From CAYVWB01 sp964455395 (lineage in GTDB: Bacteria > Desulfobacterota > Desulfovibrionia > Desulfovibrionales > Desulfovibrionaceae), in the NCBI GenBank assembly GCA_964455395.1, contig CAYVWB010000016.1, forward strand, positions 9,772 to 73,771: 64,000 bases of DNA, in the 5' to 3' direction. The notes beneath the pieces are model-generated. The model was not told where the DNA came from. It ran no database searches and saw only the letters and a program-made list of their open reading frames with translations. Shown piece by piece: positions 26,579 to 36,509 of this stretch. Position 1 is the stretch's first letter. Each line of letters begins with the position of its first letter. The position numbers were made by a program, and so were the translations under genes.

Positions 26579-29053
26579 ATGTCCGAATTTGATTCCATGC
26601 ACGGCAACTCCCACGTCGAAGAGCTTCGCCTGCCGCTCATGAGCTTGCGCGAAGTGGTCATGTTTCCCCGCTCCATCGTGCCCCTGTTCGTGGGTCGCGA
26701 AGCGTCCATCAAGGCCATCGAGCACGCTCTGGCCCACCATGACAAGAAGATCTTCCTGGTGGCGCAGCGCGAGCCCGAGGTGGAGCGTCCCGAAGCCGAC
26801 GACCTCTTCGAGGTGGGCACCGTCTCCAAGATACTCCAGCTCTTGCGGCTGCCGGACGGCACCATCAAGGTGCTTTTCGAAGGCGAGCACCGCGCGCGGT
26901 GGAAGCCCGATTTCGACGCCAACGAGGAATTCCCCGTGGCGCGCACATGGGAAATCGCCGAGGGCGACTACTCCGAATCCGAAGCCCGCGCCCTTGTCCG
27001 CGCTGTGAACGACTCCCTTGAGGAGTACGCCAAAGTCAACAAGAAGCTCGCGCCGGAGACCATCTCCGCCATGGCTTCCATGACCAACCCGGGCAAGCTT
27101 GCAGACGCGCTCATGCCGCATCTGAAGGTGGATTACCTGAAGAAGCAGGAAGTGCTGGAGCAGTTCGATCCCTTCGTGCGGCTGGAAGAGGCCTTCGGCC
27201 TGCTCCAAGGCGAAATCGAGATCACTTCCCTCGAAAAGAAGATCAAGAACCGCGTCAAGTCACAGATGGAGCGCAACCAGCGCGACTACTATCTGAACGA
27301 ACAGATGAAGGCCATCTCCAAGGAGATGGGCCGGGAAGACGACCCCACTGTGGAAGCCGCCGAGCTGGAGGAACAGCTCAAAGCCAAGGAGATGCCCGAG
27401 GACGCCCGCGAAAAGGCCATGAAGGAGCTCAAGAAGCTCAAGAGCATGCCCCCTTCCTCCGCCGAGTACACGGTGGTGCGCAACTATGTGGACTGGATTC
27501 TGGACCTGCCGTGGAACGCCTTGAAGCAGACCACCATCGACATCGATGAAGCACGCCAGATCCTCGACGCGGACCACTACGGCCTGGAGAAGCCCAAGGA
27601 GCGCATCCTGGAATTCCTGGCGGTGCAGAAGCTGGTGGATTCCATGCGCGGCCCCATCCTCTGTCTGGTGGGCCCTCCCGGCGTGGGCAAGACCTCCCTG
27701 GCGAAATCCGTGGCTCGCGCCACCGGTCGCGACTTCGTGCGCCTCTCCCTGGGCGGCGTGCGCGACGAAGCCGAGATCCGGGGCCACCGCCGCACCTACG
27801 TGGGCGCCATGCCCGGCAAGATCATCCAGTCCCTGAAGCGCGTGGAGCACAACAACCCGCTCTTCTGCCTGGACGAGATCGACAAGATGTCCATGGACTT
27901 CCGCGGCGACCCCTCCGCCGCCCTCCTGGAAGTGCTGGACCCCGAGCAGAACTCCACCTTCAACGACCACTACCTGGACATGGACTACGACCTGTCCAAG
28001 ATCTTCTTCATCACCACCGCCAACACGCTGCACTCCATCCCCCTCCCCTTGCAGGACCGCATGGAGATCATCAAGCTGCCCGGCTACCTGGAAGTGGAGA
28101 AGAAGCGCATCGCCAAGCAGTTCCTCGTCCCCAAACAGATCGAGCAGAACGGCTTGAAGGAAGAGAACCTCCAGCTCTCGGACAACGCCGCCTTGGAGAT
28201 CATCCGCCGCTACACCCGGGAAGCCGGCGTGCGCAGCCTGGAGCGGGAGATCGCCACCGTATGCCGCAAAGTGGCCATGAAGCTGGTGGAAGAGGATGAC
28301 ATGGAAAAGACCGTGCACGTCTCCACACAGTCCATTCCCACCTACCTCGGCGTGCCCAAGCACCGCTACGGCGAGAAGGAGGAGACCCCCCAGGTGGGCG
28401 TCACCACCGGCTTGGCCTACACCGAGATGGGTGGCGAAATGCTTACCGTGGAGACAGCCCTCATGCCCGGCAAAGGCAAAGTGGAGACCACCGGCAAACT
28501 CGGCGACGTGATGACAGAGTCCGCACGCGCCGCCATCACCTACGTGCGCACCCGCGCAGAAATGCTGGGCCTGAAGCCCGACTTCCACAAGGACGTGGAC
28601 ATCCACATCCACGTGCCTGAAGGCGCTGTGCCCAAGGACGGCCCCTCCGCCGGCATCACCCTCGCCACCTCCATGGTCAGCGCGCTGTTGAACATCCCCG
28701 TGCGCAACGACGTCGCCATGACCGGGGAGATAACCCTGCGCGGCCGCGTGCTGCCCATCGGCGGCTTGCGGGAGAAACTCCTCGCCGCGCACCGCGCGCT
28801 CATCTCCAAAGTGCTCATCCCCAAGGACAACGCCAAGGACCTCAAGGACGTGCCCGAGGAGATCCTTAAGGGGCTGGAGATCGTGGAAGTGGAGCACATG
28901 GACGACGTGCTGGGCCACGCCCTCCTGCTGGAGGAACACACGCAGATCTTCTGTTCCACCGACGATTGCGTGCCCCTCTACCAGACCTTGGCCAAAGGCT
29001 ACCAGGCCCCCACAGCACCGGAATGCGAGGCCCCCAACCACCAGCAGCACTAG
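26579..29053 (+). CDS. lon: ATP-dependent Lon protease
   Basis: 824 residues, cytosolic AAA+ protease. N-terminal substrate-binding domain, then Walker A LVGPPGVGKTSLAKSVA (about residue 365), Walker B FCLDEIDKMS, arginine region GHRRTYVGAMPG, and a protease domain with the Ser-Lys pair: Ser in PKDGPSAGITLA (about 689) and Lys in GGLREKLLAAHRAL (about 731). ATG 26579 is set by CAGGAG upstream. It is the heat-shock-type Lon (LonA). A long, strong hairpin follows 39 bp after the stop. Degrades misfolded proteins and regulators. Confidence 0.98.
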   Translation: MSEFDSMHGNSHVEELRLPLMSLREVVMFPRSIVPLFVGREASIKAIEHALAHHDKKIFLVAQREPEVERPEADDLFEVGTVSKILQLLRLPDGTIKVLFEGEHRARWKPDFDANEEFPVARTWEIAEGDYSESEARALVRAVNDSLEEYAKVNKKLAPETISAMASMTNPGKLADALMPHLKVDYLKKQEVLEQFDPFVRLEEAFGLLQGEIEITSLEKKIKNRVKSQMERNQRDYYLNEQMKAISKEMGREDDPTVEAAELEEQLKAKEMPEDAREKAMKELKKLKSMPPSSAEYTVVRNYVDWILDLPWNALKQTTIDIDEARQILDADHYGLEKPKERILEFLAVQKLVDSMRGPILCLVGPPGVGKTSLAKSVARATGRDFVRLSLGGVRDEAEIRGHRRTYVGAMPGKIIQSLKRVEHNNPLFCLDEIDKMSMDFRGDPSAALLEVLDPEQNSTFNDHYLDMDYDLSKIFFITTANTLHSIPLPLQDRMEIIKLPGYLEVEKKRIAKQFLVPKQIEQNGLKEENLQLSDNAALEIIRRYTREAGVRSLEREIATVCRKVAMKLVEEDDMEKTVHVSTQSIPTYLGVPKHRYGEKEETPQVGVTTGLAYTEMGGEMLTVETALMPGKGKVETTGKLGDVMTESARAAITYVRTRAEMLGLKPDFHKDVDIHIHVPEGAVPKDGPSAGITLATSMVSALLNIPVRNDVAMTGEITLRGRVLPIGGLREKLLAAHRALISKVLIPKDNAKDLKDVPEEILKGLEIVEVEHMDDVLGHALLLEEHTQIFCSTDDCVPLYQTLAKGYQAPTAPECEAPNHQQH

Positions 29054-29091
29054 ACAGCGCCGCCCCCCCTCGTCGCCAGGCGGACAACCAC

Positions 29092-29129
29092 GACGCCGCG
29101 TCACGAACTCCTCGTGGCGCGGCGTCTTT
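29092..29129 (+). terminator. Intrinsic terminator of lon
   Basis: GACGCCGCG (29092-29100) pairs with CGCGGCGTC (29118-29126), extended by ACGA/TCGT around a 5-6 nt loop, followed by TTTC. The U-run is short. Confidence 0.65.
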
Positions 29130-29207
29130 CATGGGGGAAAGGACATCGACGACTTTCGGGGAAGACGTCCCATCATGCACCATCAACGCGACATTTCATG
29201 AGATGCC

Positions 29208-29240
29208 GCATGGGGACACGCTGCATGGGGACACGCTGCA
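29208..29240 (+). repeat. 15-bp direct repeat, two units
   Basis: GCATGGGGACACGCT occurs twice in a row (29208-29222, 29223-29237), followed by GCA. In the lon-GNAT interval (29054-29363), which has no other feature beyond the terminator. Confidence 0.85.
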
Positions 29241-29363
29241 GGACAGGTCTCGGCCCCGGCGGCTGCGCCCGACAGCCGCCACAAGGCGGCGCCGAGTGGG
29301 CGGAAAGGCGGGCGCATGGAGGACGCGCCGACCCCCCGCGCGCTCATGAGACCACGCCGACTG

Positions 29364-29789
29364 TCAGAGGCCCTTTCTGTAGAGTTTGGCGTTCTCGTTG
29401 ACAAAGCCCAGCGCCGTGTAGGCGTCCTCGCCAAGGCGTTCGTGCGCCACCAGGCAAAGCGTTTCGCAGCCGCGCTGCTTGAGCTTGCTTTCCAGCACGT
29501 CCACCAGGGGTCTTGCGATGACGTCGAAGTCGTAAGCGGGGTCCGTCACCAAGTAGTCCAGCCACCCGCGGCGTCCGTCGAAGGCGCCCATGGCCGTGCC
29601 CACAGGGGCTTCGTTGAGCCTCGCCACCAGAAAGAGCTCCTGACTGTACTTCTGCGCGCCTCGAATGTCCTCTTCCGCGACAGCTAGCGAATTCAGCCTC
29701 CCGGCTTTCCGCCACAGGTCGACGACTGCTTGCCAGTGTTTCGTCTCGAATTGACCGATGTGCAATTCATCCAGGGGGGGCTGAGACAT
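29364..29789 (-). CDS. GNAT-family N-acetyltransferase
   Basis: 141 residues. GNAT fold: N-terminal helix region HWQAVVDLWRKAGRL, acetyl-CoA-binding strand LFLVARLNEAPVGTAMGAFD, central RGWLDYLVTDPAY and C-terminal CLVAHERLGEDAYTALGFV. The usual Q/RxxGxG/A loop is degraded here (DPAYDFDVIARPLVDVLE), so acetyl-CoA binding should be checked. CAGGAG precedes ATG 29789. Substrate is unknown; the fold includes ribosomal-protein and aminoglycoside acetyltransferases. Confidence 0.82.
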   Translation of the reverse strand: MSQPPLDELHIGQFETKHWQAVVDLWRKAGRLNSLAVAEEDIRGAQKYSQELFLVARLNEAPVGTAMGAFDGRRGWLDYLVTDPAYDFDVIARPLVDVLESKLKQRGCETLCLVAHERLGEDAYTALGFVNENAKLYRKGL

Positions 29790-29861
29790 GCAAAACGCTC
29801 CTGAAACTCGCCGGCGCGCGGCGCTACGCCAGCTTTGGTTAGTCTACATCAAAAAACAAAT

Positions 29862-29890
29862 AATCTATACTTGTTGACTCACCGTGTCAC
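29862..29890 (-). promoter_or_regulatory. Possible promoter of the GNAT gene
   Basis: Reading the minus strand, GTGACA (29885-29890) and TAGATT (29862-29867) are 17 bp apart. Both match the housekeeping consensus moderately. It lies in an unusually AT-rich patch (about 29830-30040). Confidence 0.35.
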
Positions 29891-29961
29891 GAGTTGTCAC
29901 TTAGGATATTTTTGCAATTCTTGCAAGGGATATAAGGCGATGCCGGGCATTTTGCACTATC

Positions 29962-30004
29962 GTTTAATAAATAAAAATCGCCCCCCGCTGTATCGCAGGG
30001 GGCG
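29962..30004 (-). terminator. Intrinsic terminator of the FlgO operon
   Basis: On the minus strand, stem CGCCCCC/GGGGGCG (29979-29986 with 29998-30004) around a 10-12 nt loop is followed by a U-rich tail (A-tract 29962-29978 on the plus strand). It ends 34 bp downstream of the last gene. Confidence 0.85.
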
Positions 30005-30037
30005 CTCGAAGCAGCAATCCGCAGCAATTTTACATTA

Positions 30038-30664
30038 TTAGTGAATCGCCTGGATGCCGGTCCCTTGCGAGGGAAACCGCGTACGCACCGTGGGCGCAAA
30101 GCCCGGGGCGTGCGCTCCCGCTTCGTCTGCGCCCAGCAGCATGCGCGCTTCGTCGTCCAGAGGCAGCGTCATGCTGGACATGGCCAGCGTCTCCCCGCTC
30201 GCCGTATGGATGAGGCGGATGTTGAACCGCACGTTGGCGTGAGTGGCGGTGTACGTGCCCGTGCACATCAGCGCGCTGGGGGTGGCCTTCTCGTGCACCA
30301 GGTGCACGCGGCGGGTCAGGCCCAGCTCGCCCACCCCCGGCTTCATGAGCAGCGCCGCCGTCTGGCGGACTTCCTGCACCCGATAGCCGTTGCGGGTGAA
30401 GTGCGTGGCCAGTTCCTCCGCCATGAGCCGCGCCAGGGGGGAGGTATGCTCCAGGTTGTCCAGCCGTGCGGGGGTGGCCATCAGCATGGCGTAGCCTTGG
30501 CCCATGGTCCCTCCGCCCACGCGTTCCGCCATCTGCGCGTGGAGGTCTTGCGCCAGCGCTCCGGCCAGCCGTGGCAGCCGCGCGCCCATGGCGGGCCCGG
30601 AGAGGATGAGGATGAGGATGAGGCCCAGCAGCAGGGCCACGGTGTGGCGATGGGTCAGCAGCAT
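30038..30664 (-). CDS. FlgO-family protein
   Basis: 208 residues with a signal segment (TVALLLGLILILILSGPAMG). FlgO-type core: RLMAEELATHFTRNGYRVQEVRQ, LTRRVHL, then CTGTYTATHANVRFNIRLIHTASGETLAMSSMTLPLD. FlgO/FlgP proteins form an outer-membrane ring linked to the flagellum in Vibrio. CAGGAG precedes ATG 30664. Third gene in an operon with a lipoprotein and a longer FlgO; the FliA-like promoter at 32055 would drive all three. Confidence 0.8.
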   Translation of the reverse strand: MLLTHRHTVALLLGLILILILSGPAMGARLPRLAGALAQDLHAQMAERVGGGTMGQGYAMLMATPARLDNLEHTSPLARLMAEELATHFTRNGYRVQEVRQTAALLMKPGVGELGLTRRVHLVHEKATPSALMCTGTYTATHANVRFNIRLIHTASGETLAMSSMTLPLDDEARMLLGADEAGAHAPGFAPTVRTRFPSQGTGIQAIH

Positions 30665-30686
30665 GTCAAACTCCTGTGACGCGCCG

Positions 30687-30998
30687 TCATCGACGGCTGC
30701 GGATGGCTTCGTTGACGGCGGCGAGTTCCCGGTTGAGCGTCTCGCGCAGGGCGGGGTCGCCTGCCGTGGCCAGGCCCATGCGCAGGTGTTCCCGCGCCAG
30801 GACGTAGCGGCCTTGGCTCATGTATCCCCGCGCCTGGTGGAGACTCCAGAGGCTGTGGGCGTGGTGTGGCGTGGCGGCCACTTCCTGCGGCGTATGCCGC
30901 CCCGAGGGCGAGTGGCTGCAAGCGCCGAGGCCGACCGCCGCCGTCATGGCCAGTGTCAGACCCAAGGCGAGCAGCGTGGTGCGTGCGGGGATGGTCAT
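30687..30998 (-). CDS. Small lipoprotein with TPR-like helices
   Basis: 103 residues. Signal peptide TLLALGLTLAMTAAVGLGACSH with lipobox GLGAC (Cys about residue 27), so lipidated. The mature part has helical segments (LWSLHQARGYMSQGRYVLAREHLRMGL and ETLNRELAAVNEAI) with the TPR-like pattern. It lies between two FlgO-like genes (14 and 22 bp gaps), so it likely serves the same outer-membrane assembly, perhaps as FlgP-like partner. No named family recognised. Confidence 0.75.
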   Translation of the reverse strand: MTIPARTTLLALGLTLAMTAAVGLGACSHSPSGRHTPQEVAATPHHAHSLWSLHQARGYMSQGRYVLAREHLRMGLATAGDPALRETLNRELAAVNEAIRSRR

Positions 30999-31012
30999 GG
31001 GGACCTCCGTGC

Positions 31013-32005
31013 TCAGCGGACGTCGAAGCCGCGGTCGATGTCGGTAAGGGTGGCTTGTTCGGCCATGGTGTCGTAGTCCTTGACGTTCACGAACGCTTCC
31101 TGCAGCTGGCGGGATCGGTTGGCGAGCATCTGCTGCGTCACCGGCGTCTGCGGGAAGACCACGTTGGCGGCGCGCAGCACGCGTCCCGTCGGTCCTTCCA
31201 CCAGACGCGCGTTCACGAAGACGTTTTGCGGATCGGCGTAGTAGGTGCCCACCAGGAAAGCCAATCGCTGCTGGTTGCGGTTGGGGCCGGCCACCCTGCG
31301 CGAGAGCAGGAAATCGCCTTCCCCGGGGCGGGAGGTCACGGCCGAGTCCATGCGGTATTCGTTGGTCTGATAGCCCCGCCGCGCGAATTCGTACATCATC
31401 TGCTCACCCAGGTAGCGGCCGAAGGAGGAGGTCTCCTCGAAATTGTCCTGGCTGACGAAGCTGGTGGGCAAGGCCACCCACGCCGAGGCGCCCACGGCGA
31501 TGGGGCCTTCCGCCAGCTGGTCCGCCAGCTCCCGCACGATGAGCTTGAGCTCGCGCGCGGCTTCGTTGACGGGGTTCAGGGGCGCCATACGCTGCGCCAT
31601 CCAGACGTAGCCGCCCTCCCCGTCCGGGACCATCACGCCGCTGTACTGTTCCGTGGTGCGACGCACATTCACGCGCTCGCCGTCCACCAGCGCCTTGAAC
31701 GGCCGGGTGACGCCGGCTGCAGCCCCGGGATCGAAACGCTGGGCCGGCGGCGGCGGGGCTTGCGCCTGTTCCGCGCCCGGAGCGGGCGGCGCCACACTTT
31801 CCGCCACCAGAGGCGTCTCCACGGGATAAGGCACGGCGTTGGCAGAGCCCGGCGCCGGCACGCCTTGCCCGCCCACATCCACCTGGGTGCTGAAGCCCGT
31901 GGGCTCCGGACCCGCGGGGACGGGCGATGCGTCCTGCGCCCTGGCCGCGCCGGCGAGGGCCGTGAGGAAGAGGCCTGTCATCACGATATATGCCAATGCT
32001 TTCAT
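31013..32005 (-). CDS. FlgO-family protein with proline-rich linker
   Basis: 330 residues. ATG 32005 has AAGGAG 9 nt upstream; the frame extends to 32038 without one. Signal peptide MKALAYIVMTGLFLTALAGAARA. A Pro/Ala-rich linker (about residues 30-100) leads to the FlgO domain: LKLIVRELADQLAEG, RYLGEQMMYEFARRGYQTNEY, LLSRRVAGP, and FLVGTYYADPQNVFVNARLV. Longer than its paralogue downstream, so the operon encodes two FlgO variants. Likely outer-membrane or periplasmic flagellar accessory. Confidence 0.83.
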   Translation of the reverse strand: MKALAYIVMTGLFLTALAGAARAQDASPVPAGPEPTGFSTQVDVGGQGVPAPGSANAVPYPVETPLVAESVAPPAPGAEQAQAPPPPAQRFDPGAAAGVTRPFKALVDGERVNVRRTTEQYSGVMVPDGEGGYVWMAQRMAPLNPVNEAARELKLIVRELADQLAEGPIAVGASAWVALPTSFVSQDNFEETSSFGRYLGEQMMYEFARRGYQTNEYRMDSAVTSRPGEGDFLLSRRVAGPNRNQQRLAFLVGTYYADPQNVFVNARLVEGPTGRVLRAANVVFPQTPVTQQMLANRSRQLQEAFVNVKDYDTMAEQATLTDIDRGFDVR

Positions 32006-32054
32006 GGGAGTGCTCCTTGCGGCGGATGGACTCATCATGCGCCGCTGTATCCTC

Positions 32055-32080
32055 CTATCGACGGCGCGCGGGAATACTTA
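32055..32080 (-). promoter_or_regulatory. FliA (sigma-28)-like promoter of the FlgO operon
   Basis: Minus strand: TAAGTATT (32073-32080), 10-bp spacer, GTCGATAG (32055-32062), against consensus TAAAGTTT-N11-GCCGATAA. The spacer is one short. Start of transcription near 32048, about 43 nt before ATG 32005. The flagellin promoter shares the GTCGATA element. Confidence 0.5.
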
Positions 32081-32185
32081 AGAGCCTCGGCGGCCAGCGG
32101 CGCGTTCTCTCCTGACGGGAGCAAGCCCCCGGGTTCCGGCCGTGGATGCGGCGCCGCGCCTCGCTGCGCCTCATCCGGTGGACGC

Positions 32186-32224
32186 AAAAAAAGCGCGGCC
32201 GGGACGGCGTTGTCCCGACCGCGC
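32186..32224 (-). terminator. Intrinsic terminator of clpP-clpX
   Basis: On the minus strand a 13-bp stem (32193-32205 with 32212-32224, one G-U or mismatch) with a 6-nt loop is followed by seven U (A7 at 32186-32192). It lies 45 bp past the clpX stop. Confidence 0.93.
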
Positions 32225-32268
32225 GAAGCGAGCGTGAGGGCTTGCGAACCCCGGTTATCATGGGGGCG

Positions 32269-33522
<1,254 letters not shown>

Positions 33523-33543
33523 AAGGGTATCCCGATCCTTGCG

Positions 33544-34152
33544 TCAGCATTTTTTCTTCATCTCTTCGCGGGAGACGAGGATCTCGTCGATGACGCCATA
33601 CTGCTTGGCGTCTTCGCCGGTCATGAAGTAGTCGCGGTCGGTGTCTTGGGCGACGCGGTCGTAGTCTTGCCCGGTGTGTTCCGCGATGATCTTGTTGAGG
33701 GTCTCCTTGAGACGAAGAATCTCGCGGGCTTGGATGTCGATATCCGAAGCCTGACCCGAGAAGCCGCCCATGGGTTGGTGCAGCATGATGCGGCTGTGGG
33801 GCAAGGCGTAGCGCATGCACTTCTCGCCGGAACACAGCAGCACTGCAGCCATGGAAGCGGCTTGCCCGAGGCACAGCGTGGCCACCGGCGAGGAGATGTA
33901 TTGCATGGTGTCATAAATGGCCAGCCCGGCCGTGACAGAGCCGCCCGGCGAGTTGATGTAGAGATTGATCTCCTTCTCGGGGTTGTCGGATTCGAGAAAG
34001 AGCAGTTGCGCGCAGATGAGGCTGGCGATGTGGTCGTCGATGGGCGTTCCCAGCAGGATGATGCGGTCCTTCAGCAGGCGCGAGTAGATGTCGTAAGCCC
34101 GCTCGGAACGGCCGGTCGTCTCGATGACGATGGGCACGGCAGCCCGGGTCAT
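33544..34152 (-). CDS. clpP: ClpP, ATP-dependent protease proteolytic subunit
   Basis: 202 residues. Catalytic triad: Ser100 in GQAASMAAVLLC, His125 in RIMLHQPMGG, and Asp in the DRDYFMTGEDAKQYG region. The oxyanion motif INSPGGSVTAG is intact. It forms a 14-mer barrel with ClpX (or ClpA). AAGGAG precedes ATG 34152. Downstream of tig by 392 bp, upstream of clpX by 21 bp. Confidence 0.98.
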   Translation of the reverse strand: MTRAAVPIVIETTGRSERAYDIYSRLLKDRIILLGTPIDDHIASLICAQLLFLESDNPEKEINLYINSPGGSVTAGLAIYDTMQYISSPVATLCLGQAASMAAVLLCSGEKCMRYALPHSRIMLHQPMGGFSGQASDIDIQAREILRLKETLNKIIAEHTGQDYDRVAQDTDRDYFMTGEDAKQYGVIDEILVSREEMKKKC

Positions 34153-34544
34153 GGTGATGCTCCTTGTTGAAGAGATAGGCGTGGCGTCGGGGTCGTCCCT
34201 TCGTGCTACAAAAGGGAGGCCGTCGAAGTCCAGCGCAAAATCGGGGAAAATGCGTCCCGACGCGTGAACCGTGAGTTCATATACTCGTCATTTTTTCGCA
34301 AAGGTAAAGGGGCGCAGCGTCACTTCTTCTCCCTTGCCGACAGCGGCCGAGGCGCCGGAAGCTGACGACTCGAGACGCGTCGCGCTGTCACCCAGAGGGA
34401 GGGGCCGCCTTCCAGCCATACCGGCCGGCCTTTGCTCGACGGTTGAAGCAGGAGCCGCAAGGCGCCGACGCCCTCTCGACGCGTCGGACGCCGGCTGGCT
34501 CCTGCGTGCTACCCGTGTGGCGCAGCCGAGGACAGGGAGACCCC
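34153..34544. other. Interval between tig and clpP, no gene
   Basis: 392 bp. It holds a large inverted repeat (34448-34505) near the tig stop, and an AT-rich stretch around 34280-34300 that may house the clpP promoter; I find no -35/-10 pair there with good spacing. Confidence 0.5.
34448..34505 (-). terminator. Long imperfect inverted repeat after tig
   Basis: Outer arms GCAGGAGCC/GGCTCCTGC (34448-34456, 34497-34505) enclose a second pairing, GGCGCCGACG with CGTCGG-CGCC. A strong double-layered hairpin 40 bp past the tig stop without a U-run. It may stall polymerase or protect the tig message. Confidence 0.4.
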
Positions 34545-35891
34545 TTAAGCCTCTTCGCCCGACTCGCCCGAACCAGCCGATTCGGCTGCGTCCGCAGACT
34601 TGGGCGGAACCTCGTTCACCACAGCCTTGCTGTAGAGCAGGTCCATGGCTTTGTCGCCCAGCAGCTTGTCCCGCACGGCCCAGATGAGATTGTTCTGGAT
34701 ATAGAAGTTTTTCAGCTGGTTGAAGTCCTCCCCGCTGCGGGCGGCCATCTGCCGGAAGTAGAAGTCGATCTCCTGGTCGGAGACTTCGACGCCTTCCTTC
34801 TTGGCCAAGGTGAGCAGGAAGGCTTCGCTGCGGGCCAGCTCTTCGGCTTGCGCGCGGTGTTCGTTTTCCAGCTCTTCGCGGGACTTGCCCAAGGCGCCCA
34901 GGCTGCGGCCCTGTTGCTCCAGCCGTTGGCTCAAGTCCTCTATCATGGCGTTCAGGTGCCGCTCCACCATGGAAGGCGGCGTCTCGAACTCCACCATCTT
35001 CATCAGCTTGTCCAGCAGCTCCTTCTGCGCGTTGGAACGCGCCAGCTGCTTGCGGCTTTGGATGTAGGAGTGCTCGACAGCTTCTTTCATCTGATCGAGG
35101 CTCTCGAAGCCGCCGGATTGCCTGGCGAAGTCCGCGTCTGCTTCAGGCAGCACCTTCTTCTTGATGGCGTGGAGCATCACCTTCATCTTCACGGTCTTGC
35201 CGGCGAGCTCCTCGTTGAGGAAGTCCTCAGGGAAAGTCACTTCGCCTTCGCCTTGCTCGGTGGTCTTGAGCTTCTTGACGATGTCTTCGAAAGCGCCCAG
35301 GGCCTGGCCTTCGCCGACAGGCAGTTCGAAGTTTTCAGCTTGCACGCCCGGGATGGGCTCATCGTCCAGGGTGTAGGCCTTGAAGGTGATGACGGCCACT
35401 TCGCCGTCTTGAGGAGGCCGGTCCTCGTCGATGGGTTGGAGCTCGGCGAGCTGTTCGCGCATGCGGTCGATGACGGCTTGCACTTCCTCGGGATTCACGG
35501 CGGGGGTCTCTTCATCCACTTCAACGCCCACGTAGGGGGGCAGCTCGAACTCGGGCATGACTTCGAAGCTGATGGTGTACTTGAAGGGTTCGCCGCGCAC
35601 GAGCTCACCGCCGTCGTAGTCGATGCGGGAGACCGGGCTTACGCCCATTTCACCAACGATTTCATTGATATGCAGATTGACGAGGTCCGTGGTGGCTTCA
35701 CTGTAGATCTGCTTCTTGTAGCGGCCTTCAATGATCTTGGAAGGCACTTTGCCTTTGCGGAACCCGTCCACTTTCATGTCGCGACCATAGAGCGCCACGG
35801 CTGCGCCGATGGCGGCTTCGACCTCGTCCTCCGGCACGGTGACGTGGATGGTGCGCTTTACCGGCGAGACTTCTTCCACTGAGTATTCCAT
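34545..35891 (-). CDS. tig: Trigger factor
   Basis: 448 residues. Ribosome-bound chaperone: N-terminal binding domain MEYSVEEVSPVKRTIHV with the GFRKGKVP signature loop (residues 43-50), central FKBP-type peptidyl-prolyl isomerase domain (about 160-250: GEVAVITFKAYTLDDE, FPEDFLNEELAGKTV), C-terminal helical arms that end in an acidic, Ser/Ala-rich tail. GGGAGG precedes ATG 35891. Starts 114 bp after tRNA-Leu, on the same strand, ahead of clpP-clpX. Confidence 0.98.
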   Translation of the reverse strand: MEYSVEEVSPVKRTIHVTVPEDEVEAAIGAAVALYGRDMKVDGFRKGKVPSKIIEGRYKKQIYSEATTDLVNLHINEIVGEMGVSPVSRIDYDGGELVRGEPFKYTISFEVMPEFELPPYVGVEVDEETPAVNPEEVQAVIDRMREQLAELQPIDEDRPPQDGEVAVITFKAYTLDDEPIPGVQAENFELPVGEGQALGAFEDIVKKLKTTEQGEGEVTFPEDFLNEELAGKTVKMKVMLHAIKKKVLPEADADFARQSGGFESLDQMKEAVEHSYIQSRKQLARSNAQKELLDKLMKMVEFETPPSMVERHLNAMIEDLSQRLEQQGRSLGALGKSREELENEHRAQAEELARSEAFLLTLAKKEGVEVSDQEIDFYFRQMAARSGEDFNQLKNFYIQNNLIWAVRDKLLGDKAMDLLYSKAVVNEVPPKSADAAESAGSGESGEEA

Positions 35892-36004
35892 GGATCCTCC
35901 CGAGAGAGCCTGCCGCGTGACGCACGACAGGCGAAATGGCGTTGCATGACGTTAGGCCGGCGACGCGCACGGCGGCGTGTTCCGGCCGGGGTGAGCGATG
36001 GGGG

Positions 36005-36089
36005 TGGTGCGAGAGGTGAGACTCGAACTCACACGCGCTATGGCGCTGGACCCTAAACCCAGTGCGTCTACCAATTCCGCCACTCTCGC
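36005..36089 (-). tRNA. tRNA-Leu (anticodon UAG)
   Basis: 85 bases including an encoded CCA (36005-36007 on the plus strand as TGG). Acceptor arms GCGAGAG (36083-36089 complement) and CTCTCGC (36009-36015 complement) pair fully. D-arm TGGCGGAATTGGTAGACGC, anticodon stem-loop CTGGG TTTAGGG TCCAG with U34 A35 G36, a class II long variable arm (CGCCATAGCGCG), and TTCGAGTC in the T-arm. Reads CUA and other CUN codons. Upstream of tig. Confidence 0.97.
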
Positions 36090-36509
36090 CCAAGTTCGTT
36101 TTCGACGCTCCCCCGCCCATGACGACGCGCCCTGCCCTTGCGGGGGCTGGCGGCTGCGCGCGGCTCCGGAATCCACACGCACCGGCGGCGCGCCCCTTTC
36201 CGGAGCTCATCCGTCACCAGAAGCGCCCACGGCGCAAGCCGCGCCTTGCGGCGGGGAAACGTCGATCTGTACACCAAGTCGTCACAAAAGAAAAGCCCCT
36301 GCGGGGGAGGTCGCTGCGCCCACGCTTCGCAACAGCCGCACGGCCCCGGTCGAGGCCTGGGGGGACGCATTCGCGGGCGACTGCGAAACTCCACGGCCCC
36401 GCTCCGGTTGTCCGGCGTCGGGATGCTGCAAGCCTGCCCACGAGAGGGATGATGTCTCGCACGGAGGGTTGGCGCGCGTTCGCCGGGGCGAACCGTTCCG
36501 GGACGCGCC
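36090..36509. other. 420-bp interval, no gene
   Basis: Between tRNA-Leu and the GT39 triad on the minus strand. A small hairpin with a U-rich tail (36284-36306) is the only clear element. The tRNA promoter should lie here, but I see no convincing pair. Confidence 0.45.
36284..36306 (-). terminator. Weak terminator of the GT39 operon
   Basis: On the minus strand CCCC-GCA-GGGG is followed by CTTTTCTTTTG (A-rich 36284-36294 on the plus strand). The 4-bp stem is short, so efficiency is doubtful. 200 bp past the last gene. Confidence 0.4.

Noticed and set aside
27260..29104. 614-codon frame antisense to lon
   Set aside because: Low-complexity Val/Gly/His translation and full overlap with a certain gene.
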